Source: Ascaphus truei
Lineage: Eukaryota > Chordata > Amphibia > Anura > Ascaphidae
NCBI GenBank assembly: GCA_036426205.1
Contig: CM071570.1
Span: 51,010,984-51,074,983 of the forward strand
Reading direction: 5' to 3'
Length of the DNA: 64,000 bases
A program made the position numbers and the translations under genes. The notes under the pieces are model-generated. The model was given only the letters and a program-made list of their open reading frames with translations. It did no database searches and was not told where the DNA came from. Shown one piece after another: positions 12,388-24,640 of this stretch (its first letter is position 1; every line of letters starts with the position of its first letter).

Positions 12388-13370
12388 GCTTCCCAAGTGC
12401 ATCTAAAATAGCACTCCTTAAATTGTTCGGTATAGCCTTCTTACCACAGGAGCCATCAAAGTTCACATTCCTGTCCCACTTGGCATACCTTTCAAAAGGC
12501 ACATGTGGCTGTGCCCTAAAACGTGTAGCATATCTTTACATAATTTCCCTGGGCATTATGGAAAGAGGGATGTCATCTACTGGATCCCCACTGACTGGGA
12601 AAAAGGGGTATTTACATCTCTGTGGTTCAATTATTGCAGGTGTTTTTTGGCAGACAGGCAAAGGTAACGGCTCTGGGACGCTACTTTCTTGCAGGTCAGT
12701 CTCAGTAGCATGGGGGGTCATAGACATAGTGTAATAATCACTGAATGAGCAACACAGTATGTATGTGCTTCCCAGCATCTGGTTATTGCTTATAGGCACA
12801 TGGGGGGAGAAGAGGCTTCCACCAGATTTTGTTGTATATTGAATCAGTCTATCCTCAAGCAAATAGAGACTATCTATTAACCTCACAGAGGTGTGTTATT
12901 TAACACATGCTCAATTTTTTTTAACCATTAGGTCCAGTCTCTTGTCCTTCTCAGGTACCTGTGCATGATAGTGGCAGATTTGAACACAGGTACAGTAGGC
13001 AAAGTATACTGGCACCACAATTGTCCAAAAAAAAACAAAAAAATTTGACAATGCCGTGCTATTCCTGAACAAGGCAACCGTTACATTTAGACAGGACCTC
13101 GGTCCTTGGTGGGATGCGCTGGGTCTGAATTGGGGCATAATGGGTCCAAGTTGGGGTTAACTGGGCAGGTGAGCTGGGTCTGGAATGTGGTGCAATGGGT
13201 CAGAGGTAGGGTGAGCTGGGTGTGATGGTGCTTGAGGCACCTGGTGCAGAATGAACTTTACAGGGATGTTCAATCGCTTTTCACTCGCTTCTTCTAAATT
13301 GGTCTTCGGGTCTTGCCCTTTGGTATTTTGGATGCTTTCACCAGGTTTTCTTTTCACACTTTATTCTACT
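12388..13370 (-). pseudogene. Unrecognised broken coding remnant
   Basis: Reading right to left there are protein-like segments in shifting frames. The first (13157-13357) is lysine/glutamate-rich, then proline/histidine-rich. The next (12536-12886) begins with RLIDSLYLLEDRLIQYTT and is rich in Pro, Ser and Thr. After a single TAA stop, 40-odd further residues follow including FERYAKWDRNVNFDG and NNLRSAILDAL, ending in a stop near 12388. The last segment, with spaced hydrophobic and basic residues, looks like the C-terminal end of a real protein. I do not recognise the family. At 13105-13225 the proline-rich part is a degenerate tandem repeat (CTGGGTCTG units). Confidence 0.4.
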
Positions 13371-13760
13371 CACAAGTGTTTTTAATGGTCACGGGCCATC
13401 TGGTAATATGGGCAAATATCCTGTGCCCTCGTAAGTTCCTTACTGCTGTTACTGGTTCAGCAGTAAGCAGTTTCTTGCATCCATAGAAGCTGGATGGAAC
13501 CATCATTGAAGCACAAGATGGAGAAAAGTGATGCAGCAGAAGAGTTGTGATATATACAGTATCAGCTTTTTCTGTGTTTATTGCAATCCTATATGTGTTA
13601 ATTTATATACAGTGTAGCTGGTGTCTATTCTGTTGAGGTGTCAAAAGTTGGTCACTTCTCATTGACTGGGGCAACATTCACACGTACAATACAAGTACAA
13701 TACAAGGTGTTAATGTTGGGCTGTGCTTGGTAGGAGAGACTGTGGGTGTAGGACAGTATC
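13371..13760. other. Unassigned stretch
   Basis: No gene recognised. A short duplicated string ACAATACAAG lies at about 13686-13705. Confidence 0.4.
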
Positions 13761-13779
13761 CATTAGTCAAGCCAAAATG

Positions 13780-15546
13780 GTTAATTTAAGAGGTGAGTTT
13801 TAAGATTTGATTTAAAGGTAGGAAGTTTGGCGTATACTGAGTGTGAGGGAGTTCCACAAGTAAGAGGTAGTGGGGAAAAATGTTTAAGGCGAGAGAGTGC
13901 TGGAGGTGAAAGGGGTGTAAAAGAGACAGTTATGGGTAGAGCATAGTAGACGAGTATGGTCATAATGAGAGACAAAAGCCTATATGTAGGGTGAAGCAGA
14001 TGAGTGGAAAGCCTTGAAGGTAAGGAGGAGAACCTTGTATGAGAGTAAAAAATTGATTGGAAGCCAGGACAGTGATTTGAGGAGGTGAGCAGAAACTATT
14101 TTGGGAGAAAGTTAAATTATTCTAACAGCAGAATATTTGACAGATTGCAAAGGAGAATGGGTGAGACAGAGAAGCCTGTTAGCAGTTATAATAATCCTGA
14201 TAGAAGAGTATAAGGGCATGCATTCAAGTTTTTTGTAGATTGACAGAGGAAATAGTGGATCTTGGCAATATTACGGAGGAAGAAACAATACATTTTAGCC
14301 ATGTTATGAATGTGAACGGAGACGTAAAGGGACGAGTTAAATGTCACTCCAAGGCAACGTGCTTTGGCCACAGGATAGATGGTTGTACCATTTACTGTAA
14401 TGGAAAAAGGGGATATTAGGCCAGCTTTAGGGCCGTTTTAAACCGTAAGTTTAAGGTGACGACGTGCCATCCACAAGGATATAGCCTGGAGGCAATCACC
14501 GACCTGGGACTCGATTGCTGATGTGAAGGTAGGGGTGGATAGATATACCTCTATCATTTCCATAGAGATGATACCTACTGTAAGGCCAAAAGAGATGATG
14601 AGGTCACCAAGTGATGGTGTGTAGAGAGAGAAAATGAGAAGTCCCAGAACGGAGCTCTGAGGTACATCAATAGACAGATCAACAGAAGACAAAGACCTGT
14701 TCGCAACAGAGATTGAAAATGTGCGATGGGAAAGGTATGAGGAAACCCAGGATAGACATTTGTTGTGGATAGCTAGAGACTTTAGAGTATGGAGAAGAGA
14801 GTGATCGACAGTATCAAAGGCAGCCGTGAGATAGAGTAGGATTAGTAGGGGAAAATGACCGTGGAATTTTGCTTCATGTAGATCATAGGCTACTTTAGTA
14901 AACACAGTATGAGTGAGCTGTATGAAATCCAGATTGTAAAGGCCAGGAGGGCTTGAGAATGAAGAAAGTTGATTATACTGGATAACATGAGACGTTGTAG
15001 CAGCTTGGAGGTAAAAGCCAAGAGGGATACAGGGCAATAGCACATAGGGTCCAGGGAGTTTTTGAGAATAGATGTTACCACCGCATGCTTAGAGGAGATA
15101 AGGAAAGTGCCAGATGACAGGGAGGAATTGAAGATATGGGTGAGAGTGGGGGACAAGACAAGAGTAAGGGTTTTGATAAAGTGTGAGGGGATGGGATTAA
15201 GAAGGCATGTGGTAGCACGAGAAGAGAAAATCAGTTTAGCAACTTCCAACTCTGTAACAGGAGAAAATGAGTCAATAGGTTTAGGTAGAAGCTGAGAGGA
15301 GAGGGAAGGGGCAGAAGGAGACATCCACCTTGCCTTTTAAGTTGTCTACAAAGGCTTGAGGAGATGTGAAGGAGGAATGGGAAGTGGGAGGAGGAGGTGA
15401 GAGGAGGGAGTCAAATACAGAGAAAAGATGGCATGGATTAGATTTGTGAGTGTTGATTAGTGAGGATAAGTAATGTTGCTTGGCCTTACAGAGAGCAGAG
15501 TTAAAACAGGATTGGATAACATTTATAGTGCAGAAAATCAGCATGA
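13780..15546 (-). pseudogene. L2 LINE, copy 1: decayed reverse transcriptase ORF
   Basis: Minus-strand frames carry L2 reverse transcriptase segments in order. The N-terminal part is at 15281-15544 and the RT fingers at 14890-15324, with [25 protein letters not shown] in the next frame (about 14790-14870). Then come PQSSVLGLLIFSLYTPSLGDLI (a decayed [15 protein letters not shown] motif, 14600-14680) and the C-terminal AKLPTFKSNLKTHLL (13781-13830). The YADD catalytic box is destroyed. Multiple frameshifts and stops make it dead. Its left end is the normal C-terminus without the usual 3' tail. Confidence 0.85.
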
Positions 15547-15584
15547 GTGTGGAACTTCCTCCATAGGTATTCAGAAGATTGAGT

Positions 15585-17290
15585 GCAAGTATGTATGTCT
15601 TTATTTATATAGCGCCATTAAAATGCAGAGCGCTTCACAGTAGTAATACACGTGACAATCATATAAATAACAAATAATACAAAATAACAGACCATGGGAA
15701 TAAGTGCTTCACACATAAAAATGAACAGTTAGGAAGAGGAGTCCCTGCTCTGAAGAGCTTATAATCTAATTGGTAGGTAGGAAGAACGTACGGAGACAGT
15801 AGGAGGGCATTCTGGTAAGTGCGTCTGCAAGGGACCAAGCTTTATGTATCAGGTGTATAGTATCAGCCACTGAGCTACTCATATGCTTCGTTAAGCAGGT
15901 GTGTTTTAAGGTGGGTCTTAAAGGTGAATAGAGAGGGTGCTAGTTGTTATTGAGGGGAAGCATTCCAGAAGTGTGGGGCAGTCAGTGAGAAACGTTTAAG
16001 GTGGGAGAGGGATTTAGATACAAAGTGGGTAGAGAGAAGACATCTTTGAGTGGAACGCAAGAGTCGGGGTGGTGCATAGCGAGAAATTAGGGCTGAGATG
16101 TAAGAATGGACAGAAGAGTTTAAAGCTTTAAAAATGAGGAGGAGAATTGAGTGTGAGATGCGGGATTTGATAGGAAGCCAGGAGAGTGATTTCAGCAGGG
16201 GAGACACTGAGACAGATTTAGGAAAGAGTAGAATGATTCTAGCAGCAGTGTTTAGTATAGATTGTAGGGGAGACAGGTGAGAGGCAGGAAGGTCGGACAG
16301 CAGGAGTTACAGTAATCGAGACAGGAGAGAATGAGGGCCTGTGTCAGAGTTTTAGCAGTGGAGCAACAGAGCAAAGGGCGTATCTTTGTAATATTGCAGA
16401 GGAAAAAGTGACAGGTTTTAGATATGTTTTGAATATGAGAGGAGAATGTGAGAGAGGAGTCGAGTGTGACACTTAGGTAACGTGTTTGCGCTACTGTGTG
16501 TATGACAGAACTTCCAACAGTAATGTGGAAGGAGGTAGTGCGGCCAGGTTTGTGATGAAATATAAGGAGCTCTGTTTTTGACATTTTGAGTTTAAGTCGG
16601 TGGAGGGCCATCCAGGATGTTATCGCAGAGAGACATTCAGAAACTTTGGTCTGTACAGCAGGTGTAAAGTCAGGGGTTGAAAAGTAAATTTGTGTGTCGT
16701 CAAAATAGAGGTGATATTTGAACCCAAGAGATGTGATTAGGTCACCTAGAGAGAGTGTGCACAGAGAAAAGAGGAGATGTCCCAGGACAGAGCCCTGGGG
16801 TACCCCCACCGAGAGATCGATAGAGGAGGAGGAGGTGATAACAGAAGAGACACAAAGGATGATGGGAGATGTAAGAGGAGATCCAGGATAGAGCTTTGTT
16901 ACGAATACCAAGAGTATGGAGAATGTGAAGGAGAAGAGGGTGGTCCACAGTATCAAATGCAGCAGAGATGTCGAGTAATATGAGCAGAGTATAATGACCT
17001 CTGTCTTTGGCAGCATGGAGGTCATTAGTTATTTTAGTGAGGACTGTTGCAATGGAGTGAGCAGTGCGGAAGCCAGATTGTAAAGGATCTAGGAGAGAAT
17101 AGGTGCTGCGAAAATAGAGCAGGCGAGAGAATACAGGATGGTTAAGGAGTTTAGAGGCAAAAGGCAGGAGGGAGACAGGTCAGAAGTTAGAAAGACAGTT
17201 AGGGTCAAGCTTGCTTTTTTTGAGTTATGGTATGACTGTTGCATGTTTGAAGGAAGCGTGTTTGTGAATTTAGGCAAGGAAGTCGGTTAG
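15585..17290 (-). pseudogene. L2 LINE, copy 2: better preserved reverse transcriptase
   Basis: The 3' tail lies at 15590-15780, including TTTATATAGCGCC and the GAAGAGCTTATAATCTAATT motif of L2 tails. The coding part is at 15947-17277. The longest open frame (16252-17025, 257 residues) shows [18 protein letters not shown], then [15 protein letters not shown], where the catalytic YADD is YFDD, then [13 protein letters not shown]. The C-terminal SPLLKSLSWLPIKSRI segment is in another frame (15947-16207). It is 5'-truncated and abuts copy 1 in the same orientation. Confidence 0.88.
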
Positions 17291-17296
17291 AGCAGG

Positions 17297-17400
17297 GGTG
17301 CACAAACTGGGGGCTTTACAGAGGCCCCTCGCGCTTCCCGATGGCACTTAAAGTAAATGCCGGGGAAGGGGCAAAGGGCTCTGTAAACTACACTTACCTC
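17297..17400. mobile_element. hAT-like MITE fragment related to the element at 29733
   Basis: CAGGGGTGCACAAACTGGGG is a hAT-type terminus. The following TTTACAGAGGCCCC and the GGCACTTAAAGTAAATGCC hairpin match the inner hairpin of the element at 29733-30083 (GGCACTTAATTTAAGTGCC). No opposite end is seen. Confidence 0.55.
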
Positions 17401-18780
17401 AGACGCCATCCTCTAAGTCATCCTCAGGTCAGCCCAGTTGTGTGCTAAGGAAATCTCTGCAGTCTTCTTTCTCCTTATGTCAGCCAAAATGTGAGCTAGG
17501 GAATCTCTCCCCTGTGTCTCACATGAGGCTTTTTACAGAGATCTCAATAGTCCAAGTGGAGACTAGTTAATTCGCTGCAATCAACTATCTCTCTGCTGGA
17601 TTCTCATAGCACTGAGGCTGCTTTATTTAAACAGGCATAAATCCCTGTTACAAATGTATTATCTTGTGCATTAACGATGTTAAGTGGGGTAATAACATCG
17701 GATACATCTACATAAGCTATAAAAAGAACAAGAAACGTAGCAGCACACCAAAATGCATGGTGTATTTTTGTGTGCTGTTGCCTTTCTTGCTTTTTCTACA
17801 GACTGTACATGGGAAATTGTATTGTGGCATTTCCCTGGCAACATAAGCACCGCTCTTAATACATTTTTGACAAGTAATTCTATTTACCTGTTGAGCACCA
17901 CCTTTTCAACACCACACAGCTTGTACTGTATATGCAAGATGAGCTATTTTTCTTGTCTTTCTTCTCACTGGCATTAGGATTTACCATGGCAACATCTATT
18001 TGCTCAACCATTAGAGTGCCCTTATGACGTACCGGGTACGTGATGGGCACTCTCCTTTTCCACCTCTGTTTCCGCCATCCACTTCAGGAGCGATCACGAG
18101 ACGGACATGCAGGAGGTCCGGTGGCACTCTGTTGCAGCTGGACCCCGACACTGAAAAAGGTTAATATGTTTCCTTAGCAGTGGCCATTATATATGTTCAG
18201 TGTGCAAAATCTTTATAAAATATCTCCAGAGTGCAACTACAGAAATTAAAATGCTCTACAATAGCAATAGATGTCTCCACTATTGTAAAAAAAAAGAACA
18301 AAAAGAGACAATCAAATATTTATTATTTTCAGTGAGCAGAGGAGATTGCTGCTTTAATATTAAAGAGCTGTGGGAATATTGGCACTTTGAAAAAATGGTT
18401 TTAACTTTGATATAGCATAATAATGAGTACTAATCTACTAAAATGTGTATATGGTGTTCATTGGGGCTTTCACATGAATGCAGTTAATGCATTTAATGTG
18501 TCTGTATGCCCAATGAATCTTTATTGAAACAGAAAATAAATTAGGCAGGATGAAATAGAAATAGTTATTGGAAAACAATGAATAGATAGAATTAGAGATG
18601 GGAGATTTTTTTTGGGGGGTGGATTTGGATCTGCCTCGGATCTGCGTGTTCCTTTGATCCTGTTGGTTCTTATATCATACCCCATCCCGGAAGTGCCTTA
18701 GCCTTGTCAACCCAATAATACTTTGTGTGCTGTTGGATGCACGGGGATAAACTTCCTGCAGTTTGTAGAGTTTTGTTCAT
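17401..18780. other. Unassigned stretch
   Basis: No gene recognised. 18003-18055 has a hairpin (ACGTACCGGGTACGT) within a short repeat-like segment whose outer boundaries I cannot define. 18594-18660 begins like the hAT MITE at 50302 (TAGAGATGGGAG, then GGATTTGGATCTG), but no right end with a target duplication is found. Confidence 0.4.
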
Positions 18781-18781
18781 G

Positions 18782-19345
18782 TTAAATAAAGTATTCCAAT
18801 TCCGTATGTGTCTCACACTCTGGCAGATGGAACAGTGAATATTTGTGTCCCTGTTCTGTTATACCGTAGTCACCTTTGTGCATATCCTTCATGCAGCACC
18901 AAAATGAGTGCATATACTTGTAGTAGCTCCCTCCCCCTGGCTTCATTGAAAGGCAGACAACTTCCACTTCCTGGCTGATAGTTTAATGTTCATGTGGAGC
19001 ACATCTGAGATATGCTAATAGCTGAATTAGCTACATGTGCGGGCAGCTCAAAAGTAGGATGTGACAGTGATACTACCAATCAGCTGGTTTAGCTCACACT
19101 GCTGCTAGAGTTGTGGCCTAGAAAAGCAGTGGTTGTGGGTTCTTGTCCTGTTGGGTTTGACACCATTCCAGTCATTAGGTTGGTGCCTTAGGCTTATCAA
19201 CTCTATATAGTTGATATGGAAAGCATTTCAGGAAGTTTGGGATGGAACTCATTTAAATATACTTTGTGTAGTCATTAGCATATCTCCCAGCCACGTACCT
19301 CAGGTGTGCTCCTTTTTCAGCACAGGCATGTCTCCCTAATTTATT
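18782..19345 (+). repeat. Unnamed interspersed repeat, copy 2, with tRNA-like boxes
   Basis: This is the inverted relative of 4700-5290. Inside lies a tRNA-like head: CTGGTTTAGCTCACACTGC (A-box-like, about 19082) and GTTGTGGGTTCTTGTCC (B-box-like, about 19132). An internal polymerase III promoter would make this a SINE-like family, but the copies lack an obvious shared A-rich tail. Its right part is cut by the LTR-like element at 19362. Confidence 0.5.
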
Positions 19346-19361
19346 TGAGGGGATATATACA

Positions 19362-20091
19362 TGTAGCCAGATAACCCCCTGGGCTACTAATTCCCTGCCT
19401 AACATGCAAGTCCTGGTACCAGCGCAGGCAATGTTAGGGTTAAATCTATGAACTGATGCAGTAAGTAGCTGCCTTGAATGACAGGGGGGTGGCCTAAGGC
19501 CTATGTACCACCCATATGGGGCTGAGACCTGGGGCCTCTCCCCTGGTAACAAAAAGGAGCTGCAAGCCAAATTTAGTGGTTCTTCCCTCTCCCTCCTAAG
19601 GGAGTGGGACAGTTGGCTGGTGATACCCTCTCCCCTCCTGGGAGTGAGTTGTAAGTTTTATCCCCTCCTTCAGAAGAGTGAGAGCAGCTACCCCATGCTC
19701 CACCAGAGAGTGTGGGAGATTGGGATAGACCTTTTGGGCCTCGAGTACAGGGCCAATAGATGAGAAAGTGTGTTGTAAGACCGTGCATGCTATGATGATG
19801 ATATACATCAGTAAATTCCTGGTTCACGTTTTATACTCCTGCCTGAGGCTGCAGTCTTTCAGGGGGAGGGAAGAGGTTTTCTACAGGGGACTGCACCTAT
19901 CCCATATAGGCCCTGTGGGAATGGAGGCGCTGTACCAGAGGAGGGGAGAGCTGTGAATCACCCAAAACCTGGCCTGTTGCATCCCCAACTAACATCGGCG
20001 GAAGCACAGGGCCTTATGTATACCTGCAGGTGAGCACCACAACACCGTGTAACAGTGAGATCTCCCGTCGGGTGGGGGACCACCGGTTACA
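19362..20091 (+). mobile_element. Probable solo LTR
   Basis: The 730-bp segment begins TGTAGCC and ends GGTTACA (TG..CA ends with short inverted termini). It is flanked by TACA on both sides (19358-19361 and 20092-20095), a 4-bp duplication as made by Gypsy-type integrases. No internal coding region adjoins it, so it is best read as a solo LTR left by recombination. The clade is unknown. Confidence 0.6.
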
Positions 20092-20099
20092 TACATTAT

Positions 20100-21950
20100 A
20101 TACAACTATCAACACTTAAATTTGAAGTCTGTCCTGTCTGTCCTATTTTACCTGTGTTCGGAATCTTAAAAATCCGTCTCGATTGTATTCAATGATGGAT
20201 TTGAATGAATCCTTACGGATGTTTTAGTATCCAATCTGCAAGAATGATTTTAGTAGGCAGGACAGATTTTGTGAACATGATCTGCGGAGTTCTGGGAAAC
20301 GGATTTGGACTGTTCCACTGATCCCTAAGTAGAAGACACCAGGAAAGATTAGGTTTTGCACCCCTTATTAGTATTTTTTAGCTTTCTATTGATCATCAGA
20401 AAAGGCACCCTACAGTACTACACGTATTCCTCCAAAGGAACCCAGAAAACTAAATACATGTACACTACCTTTAGGATTGTAACCTTGTTGACCCTAATTA
20501 CAAATAGAAGGGGTCAGTAAACTTGAAGTGGAATTAGTGAAGTTTTTAGAAACAATTTTTTAGAATCTGAAATAGTGTCTTGTCATTTGTGGTGGCTGAA
20601 GTCAAGGCTACATACTTTAGACTTTAAAACACTTGCCCACCTTTTAAGTAGCTATGATGCAGCTTTAAATTGTGATTTCATTGTAGAGTTTTAAGCATTA
20701 TCATCATCTGGTATTTATGAGAACATGCTTTGAGTAATTGCTATGAGGCAATAATTTATGTCATTCTTACAGTGCACATCCCCATCCTTCCCATTTAAAT
20801 CTTAGCATCTGTACTCCAAATGACTCATGCTTCCTCCACCAACTTTTTTGAAAGCATGTAAAAGAGCCTGTTTTATGTCCAACGGTGCAGTGAGGCTGCC
20901 AGCAAAACCATTCACAACCGCACAATGGGATTCTGTGCTGCAACAATTACATTCTACTTCAGTAGAATGATTTTTGGTAAGCAGCGGCCTTTTTGGAACA
21001 AAAATCTGTACAAATGCATAATTTTTATCTCCACATTATAAAGATTAATTGCATTGAGAAATAAACCCTGTCTTATTTCTGTGCTTCTTTCACCCGTGCC
21101 AATTATATTTACACTGTTTTTTTGGACGCCTAAAATGCCCAAATGATTCATTTTTATAGTGCTAATGAGTAATCATTATTTCTCTTTTCAAACATTGATC
21201 AAATAGGACTTTACTTCTATCAACAAGTATAGTTAAGTATCTGATGTGATCATGACCCAGCTTACAGAATGGTATTCTTCAAAAGGCTAAGAAAAAGTCA
21301 AAGCTGGCAGCCAAATTACTAAGTTCAGATGCCACGTGAGACAAATAGGCCGTCCAACTTTGCACAGAAAATCAACAGCTTTTGTGATGCCACACAGGAG
21401 ATTCAGAGCGTTTCACAGCTAGAAACTGTGGGAAACAAACATGAAAAATAGCTTAGTAGCGCAAAGAATTGTCTGTATTTGTGAAGGTCCTGGAAGGAAA
21501 TGAATCTGAAGAAAGAAAGCATTATATAAGAACCCTTGCCACTTTATTGTGTTGGCACCTGCAACGGTAACACAATTAAGGTAAATTAGAATCCAAAATA
21601 GATCCAACTTGCACGTTAAAGAAATAGATGAATGCCCAGAGGCATTAAACAATAATGACACCCATGTCTTTAATGCTTACGCACATTTCCTATTCTTTGA
21701 TTTATCATTGTGCTGATTATTTGATGTAGGTAAGGAGATATACAAATGTGCTGTTTTTGATGGAAATAATGATGTAGGGTTTTGCATGGATTTATATTGA
21801 GGGTTGATTATTGGTTAATGTTGACATTCAAAGTAATAAAGATTTTTTTCCACTGCGTACCAACCACTGCATTTATTAACTAGTGTATGTTGAGGATAAT
21901 AATCCTATTATTTGAGTCTTATCTCATCAATTGACTTACACTAGACAGGT
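20100..21950. other. Unassigned stretch
   Basis: No gene or clear repeat. 20150-20340 has scattered GGATT/AATCC words like those of the hAT MITE at 50302, suggesting a very old relative. Confidence 0.4.
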
Positions 21951-22007
21951 CTCGATTCAACACCCCATAGGGGATTTTAGTATTTGTTCGTTTTGTAATT
22001 TTAAGTC

Positions 22008-22582
22008 GTCGCGGTTGTCATAATTAATAAATATTTTATTTTTTATTTTTTTAATTATTGTTTTTTGTGAGCTCTGACTCACTCTAGTGTGCCACTAGGT
22101 CGGGGTGATTCTACCTCATATAGTGGAACAATTGGTATCCCAGGCTAATTTAGCTATTAATATTACTTTGAGTGCAGTTAACTGGGTTCTTTTCGTTAAT
22201 CTTAGAGTTAACGTGTTGTGCTATACATATCTTTAACCCTTTGCACCTTAGTCTACAACTCTATAGGTATTGGGTTGAGCGTTGAGCCATTTCTTTAGTT
22301 GTTTTAATGGTGACATAAACAGCTCTGAACAAAAGCATGACCTTATAACCTATATTGATTTGCAATCAGCAATTTGCCTGTTTGGAAATACTTTATTGAA
22401 CTTTTGTGGTTATTGTCATGATAGAGGGGGTTTGGCCCGGGATTAAAGGGGTTACACCCATTTGGCCACCCCCTACTCTCACTTGGGAAGCAAGGGGTTA
22501 ACTGGACTGAGGTCCAGTAATGTGTTTTTGCCCTGCTTCAGTATCCAAATGTTTATTCCCCTGTGTAAATGTAATGTCTCAT
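22008..22582. repeat. Duplicated block, copy 1
   Basis: From GTCGCGGTTGTCATAATT to GTAATGTCTCAT this 575-bp block is repeated almost perfectly at 25276-25847, 3.3 kb downstream in the same orientation. It has an A/T-rich start (TATTTTATTTTTTATTTTT) and no ORF. Copy 1 runs on without a visible boundary into the CCATTG-rich region to its right. Confidence 0.9.
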
Positions 22583-22679
22583 CCTGGTGTTTGCACTTAC
22601 ACATACACATGGGTTGATGGGGGAGGGAAGGGGTTAAGGTTAATTTAGTGATTATAGCCCTTTGTTCCCTTTTCCCGCC

Positions 22680-24130
22680 TTTTCAGGCTCCATTTTGCAG
22701 ACGTCCATAGGTCGCCATTGAGCCTCCATGCGTTCTAATGGCAGAAGTAGCGGTTTTGGCCCTGTTTTCCAGCGACAACCAGCAGGTGGTGTCCGAGAGG
22801 AGGAGCGGCGGTTTCCCATTGTAAGTCAATGGGCTCATTGACTTCAATGGAGATTCCTCAATGCCGGCCTCGAGGAACAGGTTGGCAGCCATCCAAACCG
22901 CAGACCGCAAAAGCGGATACAATGTCTTTGAAAAGAGTTTAATCACTTTGGTCAAGTTCAAAGACAATTGGCGTGGGAATCTTAGGTTCTAGGGCCCCTG
23001 GGAATAAAGTTATTTTTGCCCCTAGATCCTAGGAAACCCCACACACGATCCACACCTGGTCCAGGAATGAGAGACCCCCGTAAGGGGTCGAGCGGAGAAG
23101 GAGGGTCGCGCCTTTGACTTCAATGGTGGAGCGGAGGTCCCATTGAATCTAATGGCGGTGTGCGCCATGCATTGTCAATAGCGGCGCCGGCCATTGATTC
23201 CAATGGGGAAAAGCCGCGTGGCGTAAAAATTACTAAGTGTGAAATGCTGAAAAATGTAAGTCCATATCTCCGGTTCTGGAATGACCAGTGGGATGGGATT
23301 TGGGTGGCATGTAGCCAAGGTTCCGGCTTTAATGCATGACCCTTCCCAGCCCCCTCCGATCAACCAGATGGAGTGTGGACAAATGTAAAGATTTGTGTTT
23401 TTTCCATAGGCTTCAATGGCGGCGTTTCTCCATTGAAAGCCTATGGCGGGAAACCCCCATTGACGGCAACGGTGGAGCCCGCCATTCAACGCTATGGCGG
23501 AGAACCCCATTGATTTCAATGGGGAAAGAGTGAAAAGCAGAGATTAATTTTTAAAGGGACGAATCCTGTATTTTAAAAAAATGTATTAAAGTGCATTTCT
23601 GTATCTCCGGTTCTGGAGGTCACAGAGAGTTGAAATTTGGCCAATATGTGGGGTCACTGTAGGCTTTAAGAACTGGCAGATTTCGACCCACTGGACCCAC
23701 CAGAACGGAACTTATTAATATGTGAAAATATTAAAGTGTATATGGGATTTTGGATCTGCTCAGAAAATGCAGACCCCATCTGCTATGCTAATGGGCAGGA
23801 AGAGCATCCTAAAGAATTAGCATAGCCCTGTGATCAAAAGTTAACTGCCCTGATTGTTTATACTAGGGGCAGGAACAAAGGAGCTGAGTGTTTTTAAGTG
23901 TGGTACTTCACACTTACAGGGGAAGCCAAAATCTACTTCAAAGAAATTTTTCTAGCCAACTCGGCGCCTAGGGTTAACAGTAAAGGGTTGAAATGGTATA
24001 TAAGTCAGAGTCCCCCCTTACTCAGTCGTCTTCATGCATGGTCTTCATGATCTTCATGTATTGTCGTGATGTCTACATCTGAACCTGAATTATGGAAGAA
24101 ATGGCCCATCCTGTATCCTGATGGCTTTCT
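22680..24130 (+). repeat. CCATTG/CAATGG-rich repeat with promoter-like right part
   Basis: Roughly a dozen CCATTG or CAATGG words in both orientations occur between 22715 and 23525, often as near-palindromes (CCATTG..TTCAATGGGG) and often followed by GCGG. The phrase TCTCCGGTTCTGGA occurs twice (23265 and 23602), so the region has internal duplication. At 23996 GGTATATAAG is a good TATA box. I suspect the long terminal repeat or promoter region of an unidentified retroelement that also includes the duplicated block at 22008. The boundaries are not defined. Confidence 0.45.
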
Positions 24131-24640
24131 TGTCCAAACCTTTCAGTAAGTGTCTATATTTTGTCTGTTATTTGTATAATCTTTTGTGTTCACCTTTTTC
24201 AAGGAGTAAATTATATTTTATCATATCTAAGCCTCATCCAGTTCAACCCAGTTATATTTTTGGTGTGTATTATTAATAGCCTGTCACACAGTTACCGTCA
24301 CAGTTATATATTTATTTTTCTTATATCTGTATTATGTGATTATGTGCAGACATTGCATGTAATATGTGCTCTATGTATCAGCTCCATAACAGTGATTCCC
24401 AACAGGGGGTCTGGCAAAAACAATATGTAGGCCTCATGGCTGGTTTCTCAGGCACTATAGTGGGTGCCTGAGCCTGTTTGGGGACTTCAAACTGCGAACA
24501 TGGTAAGGTCCCAAACTGAATCTAAGCGGGGGTGGTATAGCAGTCAATTACCGCAGGAGATTCCAAAGTCTCTCCCCACAATGCAATGCATCTATAGCTG
24601 CAAACAGGGCCACCAACAGCTTGACCAGGACTAGAGGTTT
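24131..24640. other. Unassigned stretch
   Basis: No gene recognised. CAGGGCCACCAACAGCTTGACC at 24606 resembles a hAT-like terminus. Confidence 0.4.

Noticed and set aside
18594..20330. A large hAT element with ends near 18594 and 20330
   Set aside because: The ends resemble the hAT MITE at 50302, but no 8-bp duplication is present and the right end matches poorly.
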